This document shows positions 25,893 to 26,372 of a DNA stretch of 26,372 nucleotides, one piece after another. The DNA is taken from NCBI GenBank assembly GCA_046482735.1, contig JAWOEL010000096.1, forward strand, positions 1-26,372, read 5' to 3'. The notes below the pieces were generated by a model. It was given only the letters and a program-made list of their open reading frames with translations, was not told the origin of the DNA and made no database searches. A program made the translations under genes and the position numbers. Each line of letters starts with the position of its first letter. Position 1 is the first letter of the stretch. The stretch comes from JAQICB01 sp046482735. Its GTDB lineage: Bacteria > Bacteroidota > Bacteroidia > Bacteroidales > UBA1715.

Positions 25893-25970
25893 AATATACA
25901 TTCTTACTCTGTTTATAATATAATTTATCTAATTTTTTTTGGTATATTGCACATCTAAAATTAGAGTAAT

Positions 25971-26372
25971 ATGGGGTTATTTAATTTCTTCAGTAAAGAA
26001 AAAAAAGAAACTTTAGATAAAGGATTAGAAAAAACTAAAGAATCTGTCTTTAAAAAATTATCACGTTCTTTTGTTGGTAAATCAAAAGTTGATGATGAAG
26101 TGCTTGACGAATTGGAAGAGATTCTCATTACATCTGATGTTGGAGTTGATACAACACTAAATATTATAGAACGAATTGAAGCTCGGGTAGAAAAAAACAA
26201 GTTTTTGGGTACAGATGAACTACAAAAAATTTTACGAGAAGAAATCACTAATTTACTTGCAGAAAATGATAATGAATTTTCGGAAAATTTCATAAACGAG
26301 ACTCAAGATAAGCCATACGTTATAATGGTAGTAGGCGTTAACGGCGTTGGCAAAACTACTACTATTGGTAAA
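25971..26372 (+). CDS. ftsY: Signal recognition particle receptor FtsY, partial (runs off right edge)
   Basis: FtsY is the membrane-associated GTPase that receives ribosome-SRP complexes at the translocon. From the ATG at 25971 there are 134 codons and no stop before the window ends. The chain begins MGLFNFFSKEKKE, a short lysine-rich amphipathic start that could touch the membrane, followed by the N-domain helices (FKKLSRSFVGKSKVDDEVLDELEEILITSDVG region) and the start of the G domain, VIMVVGVNGVGKTTTIGK, with the GxxGxGKTT P-loop. It lacks the long acidic A domain of E. coli FtsY, as is usual outside Proteobacteria. It lies 78 nt past the T9SS cargo gene; no hairpin terminator is apparent between them. 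Confidence 0.95.
   Translation, partial: MGLFNFFSKEKKETLDKGLEKTKESVFKKLSRSFVGKSKVDDEVLDELEEILITSDVGVDTTLNIIERIEARVEKNKFLGTDELQKILREEITNLLAENDNEFSENFINETQDKPYVIMVVGVNGVGKTTTIGK

Noticed and set aside
25904..25969. Inverted repeat TTACTCT/AGAGTAA before ftsY
   Set aside because: The arms are only 7 bp with about 50 nt between them, expected by chance in AT-rich DNA.
25961..26293. 110-residue reverse frame, very Ser/Phe-rich
   Set aside because: It lies wholly opposite the ftsY coding sequence, has biased composition and no homology I recognise; a shadow frame.

Overview
The window looks like chromosome of a Bacteroidota (Bacteroidetes) bacterium, probably of the order Bacteroidales or close to it. 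It is AT-rich, leaders have little Shine-Dalgarno character, and several upstream regions hold the Bacteroidetes -7 box TAnnTTTG. Gene content agrees: tandem DUF6089/PorG-like outer-membrane barrels beside nadK, a CBS-domain gene and pdxJ; a Bacteroidetes-type LptD; an EpsC-like serine acetyltransferase; and a protein with a type IX secretion (T9SS) C-terminal signal. The T9SS cargo argues against the genus Bacteroides itself.

Layout. Positions 1-3361 are read leftward: CBS protein, NAD kinase, and two DUF6089-like barrels, the outer one cut by the left edge. Positions 3455-7362 are read rightward: pdxJ, rnr and a serine O-acetyltransferase. They end at a bidirectional terminator shared with the convergent dnaA gene (7466-8905, leftward). 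The dnaA upstream region carries a perfect 23-bp AT-rich hairpin. Next come a leftward MCE/MlaD protein and AmiC-type amidase, divergent from a rightward lptD-ridA pair. A leftward EamA permease then faces a rightward trpC-trpF pair.

Positions 16990-23957 form a mannoside-use operon: a GH5-like lipoprotein glycosidase, a GPH-family sugar symporter, a GH130 subfamily-2-like phosphorylase, a GH130 subfamily-1-like mannosylglucose phosphorylase, a cellobiose 2-epimerase-like AGE protein and a 44-residue single-span membrane protein. A T9SS-sorted secreted protein follows, and the window ends inside ftsY. The inferred pathway is: mannan-derived oligosaccharides are trimmed outside the cytoplasm, mannobiose is imported, epimerised to mannosyl-glucose, then phosphorolysed to mannose 1-phosphate and glucose.

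The most unusual object is the sugar symporter (18145-20406). It has a periplasmic insert of about 290 residues between transmembrane helices 5 and 6. The insert is built from cadherin-like repeats in the order C-half, full, full, N-half. The two terminal halves complement each other, so the insert could fold as a closed three-domain module whose split domain joins the two membrane helices.
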